Below, piece by piece: positions 32,791 to 41,027 of a stretch of 48,080 nt of DNA. Origin of the DNA: Micrococcaceae bacterium (GTDB taxonomy: Bacteria; Actinomycetota; Actinomycetes; Actinomycetales; Micrococcaceae); the NCBI GenBank assembly GCA_013393415.1, contig JABXHI010000045.1, positions 1 to 48,080 on the forward strand, given 5' to 3'. Numbering within the stretch: position 1 is the first letter of the stretch; each line of letters begins with the position of its first letter. The notes below the pieces were generated by a model. The model saw only the letters and a program-made list of their open reading frames with translations. It made no database searches and was not told where the DNA came from. Position numbers and translations under genes: made by a program.

Positions 32791-33452
32791 TGCAGCGTAT
32801 TGGAGAACTCAACCCCGAACTGATCCAAGCGATGTTAGAAACGTTTGCGATGATCGGCGTCGCCATCCCGGTCGCGGTGCTGCTGGGCACCCCGCTGGGT
32901 ATCTGGTTATTCGTGCATGCTCCCGGTTCGATCGCACCACAACCAAAACTGCATGCTGTTGTCAGCGGACTCGTCAACATGTTGCGGTCGTTTCCGTTTC
33001 TCATCTTGTTGATCGCCATCATCCCGCTGACCCGACTGCTGGTGGGAACCACCGTGGGGACTGCCGCAGCGATTGTTCCGCTCACGATCAACGCGATCCC
33101 ATACTTCGCACGGCTGGTTGAACAAAACATCAGCCAGCTGGGTGCCGGTGCGGTCGAGGCATCCCGGGCGATGGGCGCGACCCGCCGCCAGATCATCCGC
33201 AACGTGCTGCTGGTCGATGCCCGTCCGGGCATTATCGGATCAATCACCATTACCACCGTGAGCTTCATTTCCTACTCGGCCATGGTCGGTCTTGTGGGAG
33301 GCGGTGGCATCGGCGACTTCGCCATCCGTTACGGCTACTACCGCTACGAAACCGTGGTCATGTTCGTTGCCGTCGTCCTGATGGTGCTGCTCGTCAGCGC
33401 CGTGCAGTGGGGTGGAAACTCCCTTGCCCGCGTGGCCGATAAACGCATCTAA
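32790..33452 (+). CDS. metI: Methionine ABC transporter, permease MetI
   Basis: The 220-residue permease has about five membrane helices, typical MetI length, and the EAA loop VEASRAMGATRRQIIRNVLL near residues 119-138, which docks to MetN. Typical stretches are VNMLRSFPFLILLIAIIPLTRLLVGT, IGSITITTVSFISYSAMVGLVGGGGIGDFAIRYGY and the following helix. Its ATG overlaps the metN stop by one base, so translation is coupled. A 31-base gap leads to metQ. Confidence 0.95.
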   Translation: MQRIGELNPELIQAMLETFAMIGVAIPVAVLLGTPLGIWLFVHAPGSIAPQPKLHAVVSGLVNMLRSFPFLILLIAIIPLTRLLVGTTVGTAAAIVPLTINAIPYFARLVEQNISQLGAGAVEASRAMGATRRQIIRNVLLVDARPGIIGSITITTVSFISYSAMVGLVGGGGIGDFAIRYGYYRYETVVMFVAVVLMVLLVSAVQWGGNSLARVADKRI

Positions 33453-33483
33453 CAACGCTTCATCACAAACTTTAAGGACTCCC

Positions 33484-34383
33484 ATGTCAATTTTCCGTAC
33501 CCAAAAACCCATCCGCCGTGCTCTGATCACGGGAGTCGGCGCAATCGCTGCGCTGACACTCACCAGCTGCGGGCTAACTTCCGCCGGCGGCAGCGAGGAC
33601 CGCACCATCAGCATCATCGTGACCGAATCCGCGCCGTACCAAGAGCCCACCGAGATCGCCAAAGACCTGTTGGCTGAGGATGGCTGGACGCTGGAACCCA
33701 CCTACGTGACCGATATCGTGCAGCCCAACCAGGTGGTCTCGCAGGGCGAATACGATGCGAACTATTTTCAGAATGCCGCATATTTGCGCCAATTTAACCA
33801 AGACAATGGGACGGATGTTGCGCCAGCCTTCTCGGTCTACTACGCGCCAGCAGGAATCTTTTCGTTGCGCTATGACAGTCTGGAAGATTTGCCCGAAGGC
33901 GCACAGATATCCCTGCCCGTAGACACCGCCAATAATGGTCGCGGACTCAAAGTTCTTGCCGATGAAGGGCTGCTTGAAGTAGACGAATCTGTACCGGTCG
34001 CCCAACTCTCCCAAGAGGACATTACCGACAACCCGCACAACTTCGAATTCATCGAAATTGACCAGCAATCCACCGCGCAGACTCTGTCAGATGTCGACGC
34101 GGGTTTTTCCTTCGTACGCATGGTAGTTGAAGCTGACCATGATCTGGGCGAAGTTACGTTGAAGCTTGAACCGGAGCTCGATGACAGTCTGCCCTATTCG
34201 ATCGTGGTGGGTGTGCAGCCAGGTGAAGAAGAAAGCGAGAAGACCCAAGCACTGCAAGAGGCATTCCAATCAGAAGAAGTCGAGGAATGGTTCAACGAAT
34301 ACCTTGAGGGATCAGTGGAGTTCACCGATGAGTACACGACCGATAACATCAGTGAATCCTGGGCTGAGTTCACCGCCGAATAG
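33484..34383 (+). CDS. metQ: Methionine-binding lipoprotein MetQ (NlpA family)
   Basis: The 299-residue product is the substrate-binding part of the importer. The lipobox LTSC puts the anchor Cys at residue 29. NlpA-family motifs include YVTDIVQPNQVVSQGEYDANYFQNAAYLRQFN and LPEGAQISLPVDTANNGRGLKVLADEGLLEV. I start at ATG 33484, with AAGGA upstream; the longer frame (from 33412) overlaps metI and has no signal peptide. The next gene, an FMN-dependent monooxygenase, begins 43 bases later and probably belongs to the same operon. Confidence 0.95.
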   Translation: MSIFRTQKPIRRALITGVGAIAALTLTSCGLTSAGGSEDRTISIIVTESAPYQEPTEIAKDLLAEDGWTLEPTYVTDIVQPNQVVSQGEYDANYFQNAAYLRQFNQDNGTDVAPAFSVYYAPAGIFSLRYDSLEDLPEGAQISLPVDTANNGRGLKVLADEGLLEVDESVPVAQLSQEDITDNPHNFEFIEIDQQSTAQTLSDVDAGFSFVRMVVEADHDLGEVTLKLEPELDDSLPYSIVVGVQPGEEESEKTQALQEAFQSEEVEEWFNEYLEGSVEFTDEYTTDNISESWAEFTAE

Positions 34384-34426
34384 CTGATCCCCACCCGTCA
34401 CCCTCGAAGAACATTAGGAGCACATC

Positions 34427-35893
34427 GTGTCACATCGTCGTCCATTGATCCTGTCCGCCTTCATGATGAACACCACCAGCCACATTCTGGGTGGCGCCTG
34501 GCGCCAGCCAGAGGCCGAACAGCACCGCTTTAACGAACTGCCGCACTGGGTTGACCTGGTCAAAACCCTGGAAGACGGCGGCTTTGATCTCGCGTTCTTC
34601 GCCGACGTTGTTGGCGTCTACGGGGACCACGAGGGAGGCTGGGCTTCGCACGTCCGCCGTGGCCTGCAAATCCCAGCCAACGATCCGCTCGTCTTGTTGT
34701 CCGCACTGGCCGCGACCACCAACCGCATTGGGCTGGCGCTGACCTCATCGGTGATCCAAACCCACCCGTATACTTTCGCCCGCCAGCTCTCCACACTGGA
34801 TCATCTGACTGGTGGGCGAGTGGGCTGGAACGTGGTGACCTCGGCGTTGGAAAACTCGCACCGCAACTACGGTGGGGCCGGACTCCTGGAGCATGACAAC
34901 CGGTACGACGTGGCCGAAGAATACCTCGAGGTGTGCTACAAACTCTGGGAAGGATCCTGGGACGATGACGCGCTGCTAGCCGACAAGACCCGGCACCACG
35001 AACGCGGTGTCGGGCTACACGCAGACCCGGCCAAGGTCGCCAAAATCCATCACGTTTCACGGAACTACACGGTCGAAGGCCCTCACTTGTCTTCACCATC
35101 ACCGCAGCGCACCCCGGTGGTATTCCAGGCGGGCTCATCACCTCGGGGCCGCGATGTCGCTGCCCAACACGCCGAGGCCACCTTCTCGATGGCCCCGAGT
35201 CTGGCTCATGCGCAGCAACATGCCGCTGATGTGCGTCGTCGTGCCGTGGGTTTTGGTCGCCAACCCGAAGATGTGCAATTCATCCAGGGCCTCTCTTTCG
35301 TGGTCGGTTCGACCGAAGCCGAAGCTCAGGCAAAAGCCGCCGAGTTGGACGCCTCATTGGATGATGATGCGCTGGTTGCTCACACCGGTGGCAGTCTCGG
35401 TGTTGATTTGGGCTACCTCCCGCTCGATACACCGATCGGTCAGTTGGCCACCGAAGGTTCGCGGGGGCATTTGGCAGAACTGCGTTCCATGAACCCCGAT
35501 GGCGACATGACCGTGCGCGATCTGGCGCGTTTCCGGGCGCAAGCCACCAGGATCACCGGAACACCCGAGCAAATCGTCGATAAACTCGAGCAGTGGCAGG
35601 ACGCTGGTATTGACGGCATCAATGTCATCAATGCGACGTTGCCCGGCAGCTACGTGGAGTTTGTTGACCACGTGATCCCGGAACTTCGCGCTCGCGGCAT
35701 GGCACGGAGCACCGAGGAACTCGAAGCGCAGACTGGCACGACCTTACGTGGACGCTTCACTGGCGCAGATCGTCTGCCCGACTCGCATCCGGCAACCCAA
35801 TATCGTGGTGCGTTCGGAGAATACAGTGCTGCTGCAACAGAACTCAGTAAGGACGACGTTCTTGCCACCACAATGGCAACAGCAGCTCAGTAG
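34427..35893 (+). CDS. FMN-dependent monooxygenase, NtaA/SnaA/DszA family
   Basis: The 488-residue product is a group C flavin monooxygenase of the luciferase-like fold: SAFMMNTTSHILGGAWRQPEAEQHRF at the start, FDLAFFADVVGVYGD, TYTFARQLSTLDHLTGGRVGWNVVTSALENSHRNYG and VVFQAGSSPRGRDVAAQHAEATF. These enzymes use reduced FMN from a separate reductase; many attack C-S or C-N bonds in sulfonates, sulfones or chelators. The GTG start has GGAG seven bases upstream. As the last gene of a SAM-riboswitch operon it most likely serves organosulfur use; the substrate is open. The flavin reductase at 15707 is a possible but distant partner. Confidence 0.9.
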   Translation: MSHRRPLILSAFMMNTTSHILGGAWRQPEAEQHRFNELPHWVDLVKTLEDGGFDLAFFADVVGVYGDHEGGWASHVRRGLQIPANDPLVLLSALAATTNRIGLALTSSVIQTHPYTFARQLSTLDHLTGGRVGWNVVTSALENSHRNYGGAGLLEHDNRYDVAEEYLEVCYKLWEGSWDDDALLADKTRHHERGVGLHADPAKVAKIHHVSRNYTVEGPHLSSPSPQRTPVVFQAGSSPRGRDVAAQHAEATFSMAPSLAHAQQHAADVRRRAVGFGRQPEDVQFIQGLSFVVGSTEAEAQAKAAELDASLDDDALVAHTGGSLGVDLGYLPLDTPIGQLATEGSRGHLAELRSMNPDGDMTVRDLARFRAQATRITGTPEQIVDKLEQWQDAGIDGINVINATLPGSYVEFVDHVIPELRARGMARSTEELEAQTGTTLRGRFTGADRLPDSHPATQYRGAFGEYSAAATELSKDDVLATTMATAAQ

Positions 35894-35956
35894 TCGCTGG
35901 TTCTCTTGCGAGGACGTAGGGTTCGTACGACTGCCCAGGCGAAGCCAATCAGCAGG

Positions 35957-35980
35957 ACGGTAAAGCTTTAGCTTTACCGT
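35957..35980. promoter_or_regulatory. Perfect 10-bp dyad between the monooxygenase and ABC exporter genes
   Basis: ACGGTAAAGC (35957-35966) and GCTTTACCGT (35971-35980) pair perfectly around TTTA. There is no T-run on either strand, so it is a poor terminator. It lies 137 bases ahead of the ABC permease start and could be an operator for the exporter genes. Confidence 0.5.
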
Positions 35981-36117
35981 AATCGAAAGCGAGCCACGGT
36001 GAATCAATCGAAAGTTTGATCCCAAGATCAACCCATTCCCCGATGTAGTCACACACTGAAAACACCAGACTGGATTCAGTACCAAAAGCTGACGAAACGT
36101 TGCAAGGGGATGGATCC

Positions 36118-37224
36118 ATGTTTGTTGGATTACGCGAAATTGGAGCCGCCAAGGGGCGGTTCACGCTCATGGGAGCCGTGGTCGCCATGATCACGCTGCT
36201 ATTGGTGATGTTGACCGGTCTAACCGGGGGTTTGGGCGCTCAAAACACCTCCGCCCTCGAAGATCTGAACCCCCAACAATACGTGTTTGGTAATGCGCAG
36301 AATGATGATGCGCCAGAGGAACCGTCTTTTGCTGAATCATCGGTTACCGAGGCCGATCAGCAAGCATGGGCCGACACCGATGGCGTAGACAACGCTGTTC
36401 CTGTGGGTATGACGCAGACTCTATTGACCGGCGAATCCTCGGGAAGTGTGGCAGTCTGGGGCATCCCAGAAGGATCCGGACTCGTCGAAGACACCGCGTC
36501 CGAGGCACTCTCCGGCACAACAGAACCGGACGCGGACGGCGTCGTCGTGTCTGAATCCATCGCCGAAGAACAGGCACTGCAGGTCGGCGACGACGTCACG
36601 ATTGGCCCAGTTGAGCTTGCCGTCCAAGGTGTCGTAGAAGACCAATGGTATTCACACTCTGGCGTCGTATGGGTCACTACTGAATCATGGCAGGGCATCA
36701 GCCACGCGCAACAAGATGTGATCGGCACTGTGCTGGCCGTATTCGGCGATGAAAACGCCGACGCCTGGGACGACGCAGCCCAGAGTACCGGCACGGTAAA
36801 CACCGGGGTGTCGGAATCCTTCCAAGCACTGCCCGCATACTCCTCTGAGAATGGCTCGCTGACCATGATGCAGGGCTTCCTCTACGCGATTTCTGCGCTG
36901 GTGATCGTCTCATTCGTCACCGTCTGGACGATTCAACGCACCCGTGACCTGGCCGTGCTGCGCGCACTTGGTGCCTCGACCGGATACCTGTTGAAAGACT
37001 CACTGGGCCAGGCTGCCGTCATCCTCGCCATCGGAGTGGTGGCCGGAGCCGGCGTGGGTGCGGGGCTTGGTGCTCTTGCCGCAGGAGCAGTGCCCGTCAG
37101 CCTCTCGGCACTCACCGTGGTTGGCCCGGCCGTTGGCATCTGGGTGCTGGGCGTCCTCGGGTCCGCCCTCGCGGTGCGCCGAGTATCGAAAGTTGATCCA
37201 CTTCTGGCACTCGGTGGCAACTAA
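36118..37224 (+). CDS. ABC transporter permease, FtsX/MacB type (HrtB-like)
   Basis: The 368-residue product has the MacB/FtsX plan: one N-terminal helix (FTLMGAVVAMITLLLVMLTGL), a long extracytoplasmic domain (~45-260), and three C-terminal helices (FLYAISALVIVSFVTVWTI, AAVILAIGVVAGAGVGAGLGALAAGAV and LTVVGPAVGIWVLGVLGSALAV). The start MFVGLREIGAAKGRFTLMG and LTGGLGAQNTSALEDL resemble heme-exporter HrtB proteins of corynebacteria, so heme or another hydrophobic toxic compound is a possible substrate; this is inference. GGGGATGG lies just before the ATG at 36118. The ATPase gene follows after 61 bases. Confidence 0.88.
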   Translation: MFVGLREIGAAKGRFTLMGAVVAMITLLLVMLTGLTGGLGAQNTSALEDLNPQQYVFGNAQNDDAPEEPSFAESSVTEADQQAWADTDGVDNAVPVGMTQTLLTGESSGSVAVWGIPEGSGLVEDTASEALSGTTEPDADGVVVSESIAEEQALQVGDDVTIGPVELAVQGVVEDQWYSHSGVVWVTTESWQGISHAQQDVIGTVLAVFGDENADAWDDAAQSTGTVNTGVSESFQALPAYSSENGSLTMMQGFLYAISALVIVSFVTVWTIQRTRDLAVLRALGASTGYLLKDSLGQAAVILAIGVVAGAGVGAGLGALAAGAVPVSLSALTVVGPAVGIWVLGVLGSALAVRRVSKVDPLLALGGN

Positions 37225-37285
37225 TAACACGCTGACCCGCTCAATTGCATAACCCCTCGAACCGGTTCGGAAAGGACTGTTCACT

Positions 37286-38056
37286 ATGACCACTTCCGTC
37301 AAAGCTCACAACACAACCCCCGCGACAGCTCGCGCAGCGGTCGATTTGCAAGACGTCAGCCTCGTGTACCCCGACGGCTATGATGCTGACGGGACGCCAG
37401 TGACGGTATCGGCGCTTGATCGGGTCGACTTCACTGCTGCTCAATCAGAACTGACCGCGCTGGTTGGTGAATCCGGGTCTGGGAAATCTTCGTTGCTCTC
37501 GGTGATCGGAGCCCTTGTCCAGCCCACGTCCGGCACGGTCATGGTTGGCCAGACGAACGTGCGTGAGCTCAAAGAAAAGCGACAGGCAGCATTGCGCCGA
37601 GACGCGGTAGGTCTGATTTTTCAGCAACCGAACCTGCTCAGTGCACTTGGTGTGCGTGACCAGCTCTTGGTCACCGATCACCTGCGCGGACTGCGCGGCA
37701 AGAAATTGAAACAACGCCGGTCACGGGCGGATGAACTGCTCGACGTCGTCGGGCTGGGGGACATGTCCAACCGAAAAATCCACACATTGTCGGGTGGTCA
37801 ACGTCAGCGCGTCAATATCGCCCGAGCCTTGATGGGGTCGCCCCAGGTGCTCTTGGCCGACGAACCCACCTCCGCTCTGGATCAGTCGCGCTCGCACGAG
37901 ATCATGCAGCTACTGCAGAATCTCACCAAAGAATTCTCGGTGGCAACCGTGGTCGTAACTCACGATCGTGGCCTGGTGCAGTACGCCGATCAGCAGGTCA
38001 CTCTGTCTGATGGTGCGGTCGTCTCAGCAGAGCGGTTGGGCTCGTCAGTTAGCTAA
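37286..38056 (+). CDS. ABC transporter ATP-binding protein (MacB/HrtA-like)
   Basis: The 256-residue ATPase has Walker A GESGSGKSS (61-69), the Q-loop FQQPNLLSALGV, signature LSGGQRQRVNIARAL near 169 and Walker B VLLADEPTSALD near 189, followed by the H-loop THDRG. It groups with the LolD/MacB/HrtA ATPases that serve FtsX-type permeases, which fits the gene directly upstream. AAAGGA precedes the ATG. The 3' end overlaps the convergent LysR gene by eight bases. Confidence 0.94.
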   Translation: MTTSVKAHNTTPATARAAVDLQDVSLVYPDGYDADGTPVTVSALDRVDFTAAQSELTALVGESGSGKSSLLSVIGALVQPTSGTVMVGQTNVRELKEKRQAALRRDAVGLIFQQPNLLSALGVRDQLLVTDHLRGLRGKKLKQRRSRADELLDVVGLGDMSNRKIHTLSGGQRQRVNIARALMGSPQVLLADEPTSALDQSRSHEIMQLLQNLTKEFSVATVVVTHDRGLVQYADQQVTLSDGAVVSAERLGSSVS

Positions 38057-38939
38057 ATAGGTCCACTGCCGTATCGATGACGGTCTGCAACACCGGGTTG
38101 AGCGAATCGCGACGCCACACGAGTCGAAGCGGTAACGGCGTGTTCGTCGGGTCATTGATTTTCAGGAACTTCACGTCATCGGCGGGGACCGACGACGCGA
38201 CCGATGACAGCGTCAATGACGCGCCCATACCCACGCCGACGAGCAACATCACGGTCCACGAATCGGGGACAGTCTGGTTGCGACGCGGCACAAATCCTGC
38301 ATTGAGTGACAGGTTGCGAAAACGGTTCTGCAAAGCAGAGTTGTACCCGCCGGGCAGATTGATCCAGGGATCCTGGGCGAGCTCGCGCATGCTAATGTGC
38401 TCGTGTTTGGCCAACGGGTGGTTCTTGTGCACGGCGATGAGGACATCGTCATCACTGAGGTGCAGAGCGTCGAGTTCCGATGGCAGGAATTCCCACAGAC
38501 CGATGGAGAAATCCAAGGACTTATCGAGCACTTTCTTCAATGAACCATCAGCAAACTGCGAGGATTGCACTTCAAATCGCAGGCGTGGAGCTTTGATTGC
38601 TAGTTGTCTGGCCAGTGCTGCGACCTCGGCGTTTGAGCTCGCCCCGGCAAAACCCAGAGAAACCGTTCCGATTTGGCCTGTCAGCGTCGATTTCACGGAT
38701 TCCAGCGCGCGATCTGAGGCCGCGATGAGCTCGCGAGCCGGCTCGATGAGGGTCTGACCAGCAACCGTGAGTTCGACCTGTCGGGAAGTGCGCTTAAATA
38801 GATCGGTACCCACAGAGCGTTCCAGTTTCTGAATGAGCCGCGATAACGGGGGTTGCCCCATTTGTAAGCGTTGAGCAGCACGTCCGAAGTGGAGTTCTTC
38901 GGCGAGCACCAAAAACGCTTTGGCATCTGCGACGTCCAT
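38049..38939 (-). CDS. LysR family transcriptional regulator
   Basis: The 296-residue product has the LysR winged helix-turn-helix at residues 1-60 (MDVADAKAFLVLAEELHFGRAAQRLQMGQPPLSRLIQKLE) and a periplasmic-binding-protein-like effector domain. I start at ATG 38939, which GGGAGG precedes and which matches the usual LysR N-terminus; the longer frame (39002) adds 21 residues. Its target is not obvious: the adjacent exporter converges on it, and the thioesterase gene reads away on the other side. Confidence 0.93.
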   Translation of the reverse strand: MDVADAKAFLVLAEELHFGRAAQRLQMGQPPLSRLIQKLERSVGTDLFKRTSRQVELTVAGQTLIEPARELIAASDRALESVKSTLTGQIGTVSLGFAGASSNAEVAALARQLAIKAPRLRFEVQSSQFADGSLKKVLDKSLDFSIGLWEFLPSELDALHLSDDDVLIAVHKNHPLAKHEHISMRELAQDPWINLPGGYNSALQNRFRNLSLNAGFVPRRNQTVPDSWTVMLLVGVGMGASLTLSSVASSVPADDVKFLKINDPTNTPLPLRLVWRRDSLNPVLQTVIDTAVDLFS

Positions 38940-39133
38940 GGGCCTCCCGATCAAAGAAATGTTGCTCCCCTTAACCATAAACCGATTCGCGAGGTCGACC
39001 ACGCTGCCTTGGACCGATCGACCCGAGGATACCCGTCTCCTCTGACCTCAGCTCGTGTTTCGTCTCGAAACGGAAGGCCTCGGAGAGCTAATGTAGTGCC
39101 GACCACACGTTTTATGAATCCACAGGAGGAACA

Positions 39134-39547
39134 TTGTCGAAGGCACCTGAAAATGCGATAGAACTCAACATTGCATTGCGTTGGTCAGACCAAGATCTGA
39201 TGGGGCACGTCAATAATGCGCGAATTATGACGCTTGCTGAGGAAGCGCGTATTCGGGTTATGGGTCAGCTGCAGCGGACTGCGGGGACGGATGAACCGTT
39301 CGAGGCTGTCCTGCGCACCACCAATACAGATTTTCTGCGGCCCATAACCTATCCGGAAGACATCGTTGTTCGCATCTGGATCTCGAAAATCGGCAACACA
39401 TCCCTGGTGATGCACCATGAACTGAGCCAGCACGGCGAGGTTGCTGTGACCGTTGAGGCCGTGGTTGTCATGTTTTCTTCTGAGCTGCAGGCGCCGACTC
39501 CGATCACCGGACAGGTTCGCGAGGCGCTGGAGTCCGTGTCGGCCTAG
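39134..39547 (+). CDS. Hot-dog fold acyl-CoA thioesterase
   Basis: The 137-residue product matches 4-hydroxybenzoyl-CoA thioesterase-like hot-dog proteins: LRWSDQDLMGHVNNARIMTLAEEARIRVM with the catalytic Asp and the HVNNA motif, then TDFLRPITYPEDIVVRIWISKIGNTSLVMHHEL. It would split an acyl-CoA to the free acid. Translation starts at TTG 39134: AGGAGG lies at ideal spacing and no ATG fits. A strong hairpin follows the gene. Confidence 0.91.
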   Translation: MSKAPENAIELNIALRWSDQDLMGHVNNARIMTLAEEARIRVMGQLQRTAGTDEPFEAVLRTTNTDFLRPITYPEDIVVRIWISKIGNTSLVMHHELSQHGEVAVTVEAVVVMFSSELQAPTPITGQVREALESVSA

Positions 39548-39601
39548 ATTGTGCATGGTTTTGCCCGAACCGAGGACCGGTGCCGCTGACTGAGAAAGAT
39601 T

Positions 39602-39634
39602 GATCGCCAGAGCCCTCAAAAGGTTCTGGCGATC
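39602..39634. terminator. Bidirectional terminator between the thioesterase and pspA genes
   Basis: GATCGCCAGAGCC (39602-39614) pairs with GGTTCTGGCGATC (39622-39634) over 13 positions with one G-U and a seven-base loop. AGTCTTT follows on the plus strand and AATCTTT on the minus strand, so the hairpin can serve both converging genes. Confidence 0.75.
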
Positions 39635-39654
39635 AGTCTTTGGGTACCTGGAAG

Positions 39655-40389
39655 TTAGTTCTCGATTTGCTGTTGTGGCTGACCGGCCTTGAGCGCTGCT
39701 AGGCGTGCCTCAACCTCGGTTTCATGCCCCAGATCTTCCAGCTCTTCAAATTGTGCGTCGAGTGTTGAGTTGGCGAGTTCTTCCTGTCCACGGACGCGAG
39801 CTTCTTCGCGGCGAATCTTATCTTCAAAGCGGGACAGCTCAGACGTTGGATCCAGCATATTGATCGATTTGACGGCGTCCTGGACCTGAGACTGGGCCTG
39901 TGCAGCTTTCGCACGAGCAACCAGTTCGTCGCGACGACTCACAAGTTCCTGACGCTTCTGCTTCATCTTCTCGAGACCGTCTTTGAGCTTTTCTACGACC
40001 TCATTTTGAGACGCGATGGAAGGCTCGGCTTCTTTGGCTGAGGACTCGGCATCCATCTGACGCTCAATGGCGACCCGTGCCAGCTTGTCGAATTTCTCTG
40101 CGCCGGCGGGGTCATTGTTCGCCCGGAACTCATCGGCCTTGTTCGAGGCAGCGAGGGCTTTTCGTCCCCACGTCATCGCATCTTCGCGATCCTCACGGTA
40201 ATCGTCTTCGGCGAGCCGCAGGTTACCGATCGTTTGTGAGATGGCGGATTCTGCTTCGGCAATATTGGCTGTAAAGTCGCGGATCATTTGATCCAACATT
40301 TTTTGTGGGTCTTCGGCCGAGTCCAACATTGCGTGAATGTTGGCCTTCGCCATTTGCGTGATACGTCCCAGGATAGATTGTTTCGCCAT
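39655..40389 (-). CDS. pspA: PspA/IM30 family membrane-stress protein
   Basis: PspA/IM30 proteins are ESCRT-III-like peripheral membrane proteins that protect the inner membrane under stress. The 244-residue product is almost wholly alpha-helical, with the usual start SILGRITQMAKANIHAMLDSAEDPQKMLDQMIRDF (amphipathic helix, then the first coil), and long coiled coils rich in Glu, Lys and Ala. A short Gln-rich tail closes it. AAAGG lies upstream of the ATG. The remnant of a TPM-domain gene lies directly upstream on the same strand, the order I know from other Micrococcaceae. Confidence 0.94.
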   Translation of the reverse strand: MAKQSILGRITQMAKANIHAMLDSAEDPQKMLDQMIRDFTANIAEAESAISQTIGNLRLAEDDYREDREDAMTWGRKALAASNKADEFRANNDPAGAEKFDKLARVAIERQMDAESSAKEAEPSIASQNEVVEKLKDGLEKMKQKRQELVSRRDELVARAKAAQAQSQVQDAVKSINMLDPTSELSRFEDKIRREEARVRGQEELANSTLDAQFEELEDLGHETEVEARLAALKAGQPQQQIEN

Positions 40390-40462
40390 ATTCGGTACCT
40401 TTCATGCGGTTCCGGCGGATTGCCGGGTAATCGAGATGTACTGCTGACTGATCTTTAAGGGG

Positions 40463-40573
40463 CTAGAAACTTCCACCGCTTCCACCACCGAAACCTCCGC
40501 CGCCTCCGAGGCCACCGCCAAAGCCACCGCCGGAACCACCGAAGAAACCTCCGCCACCACGGGGCGGTCTGTC
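40463..40573 (-). pseudogene. TPM-domain protein remnant, Gly-rich C-terminus only
   Basis: Read on the minus strand, a frame ends at TAG 40463-40465 and encodes about 37 residues: RPPR, then runs of Gly with Phe, Ser and Leu, ending GGSGGSF. This is the typical Gly-rich tail of TPM-domain (DUF477) proteins, whose gene commonly precedes pspA. Upstream the frame passes directly into sequence that on the other strand codes for UmuD, and it meets a stop at 40589-40591, so the whole TPM domain and the start are gone. A rearrangement removed them. Confidence 0.75.
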
Positions 40574-40927
40574 CCAGCAGGGTTCCCTTCACCGTCTCAG
40601 GATTATTCGGATACGCAGATTGATCTGAAGAAATTGTTGATCCGGGATGAAGTCTCCACGTTTATTGTGCGCGTTTCGGGCGATTCGATGGAAGGCGCTG
40701 GGATCTACGATGGAGACGAGCTGATCGTAGATCGCTCGATTGAACCACGTGACGGGCATGTGGTTATTGCGATTGTGGACGGCGAGATGACCGTGAAACG
40801 CTTGCGCGTCACAGCCACCGGGGTTGTTTTGCAGGCTGAGAATGCCGCTTATCCTGATGTGCAAGTGGCCGAGCTTTCAGAGCTGATGATCTGGGGTGTC
40901 GCCACCCGATGTTTGCATCACCTTTAA
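40574..40927 (+). pseudogene. umuD: UmuD, missing the N-terminal arm (pseudogene or UmuD'-like remnant)
   Basis: The frame from 40574 encodes PAGFPSPSQDYSDTQIDLKK and then the complete LexA/UmuD peptidase domain: SGDSMEGAGIYDGDELIVD with the catalytic Ser, and VDGEMTVKRL with the catalytic Lys. Family members have about 20-25 residues before the Ala-Gly (Cys-Gly in E. coli) self-cleavage site. Here the coding match begins right at that site, where the sequence joins the TPM remnant. No ATG, GTG or TTG precedes it in frame before a stop at 40445-40447. The first usable start is TTG 40634, inside the domain. The normal promoter with its LexA box is also gone. Confidence 0.82.
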
Positions 40928-40928
40928 C

Positions 40929-41004
40929 TCGTTGATATTCCGTTTGATGCACGAACCAGGCTCTGATAAGGGCTGATATCGCCGCTTATCGGGAATATCA
41001 ACGA
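40929..41004 (+). repeat. Structured spacer between umuD and umuC (nested inverted repeats)
   Basis: TCGTTGATATTCC (40929-40941) and GGAATATCAACGA (40992-41004) are perfect 13-base inverted copies. Inside, GATAAG (40965-40970) pairs with CTTATC (40985-40990) and GGC with GCC, around the loop TGATATC. A smaller GTT/AAC hairpin may fit between. As RNA this would make a branched structure. It starts two bases after the umuD stop and ends 23 bases before the umuC ATG. Confidence 0.65.
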
Positions 41005-41027
41005 AAGTATTACAAGGGGTTGTCAGC

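Noticed and set aside
40466..40560. Repeat array or CRISPR-like repeats in the GCC/ACC-rich stretch
   Set aside because: The periodicity comes from Gly codons of the TPM remnant on the minus strand; there are no spacers of constant length.
40448..40927. A fused plus-strand gene running from the antisense of the Gly tail into umuD
   Set aside because: The frame is open, but no ATG, GTG or TTG occurs before codon 63, and the Thr/Ala/Ser-rich head is just antisense of Gly codons.
40929..41004. Integron attC site
   Set aside because: The outer arms read GTTGATA...TATCAAC, the reverse of the attC order (RYYYAAC...GTTRRRY), and there is no integron integrase.
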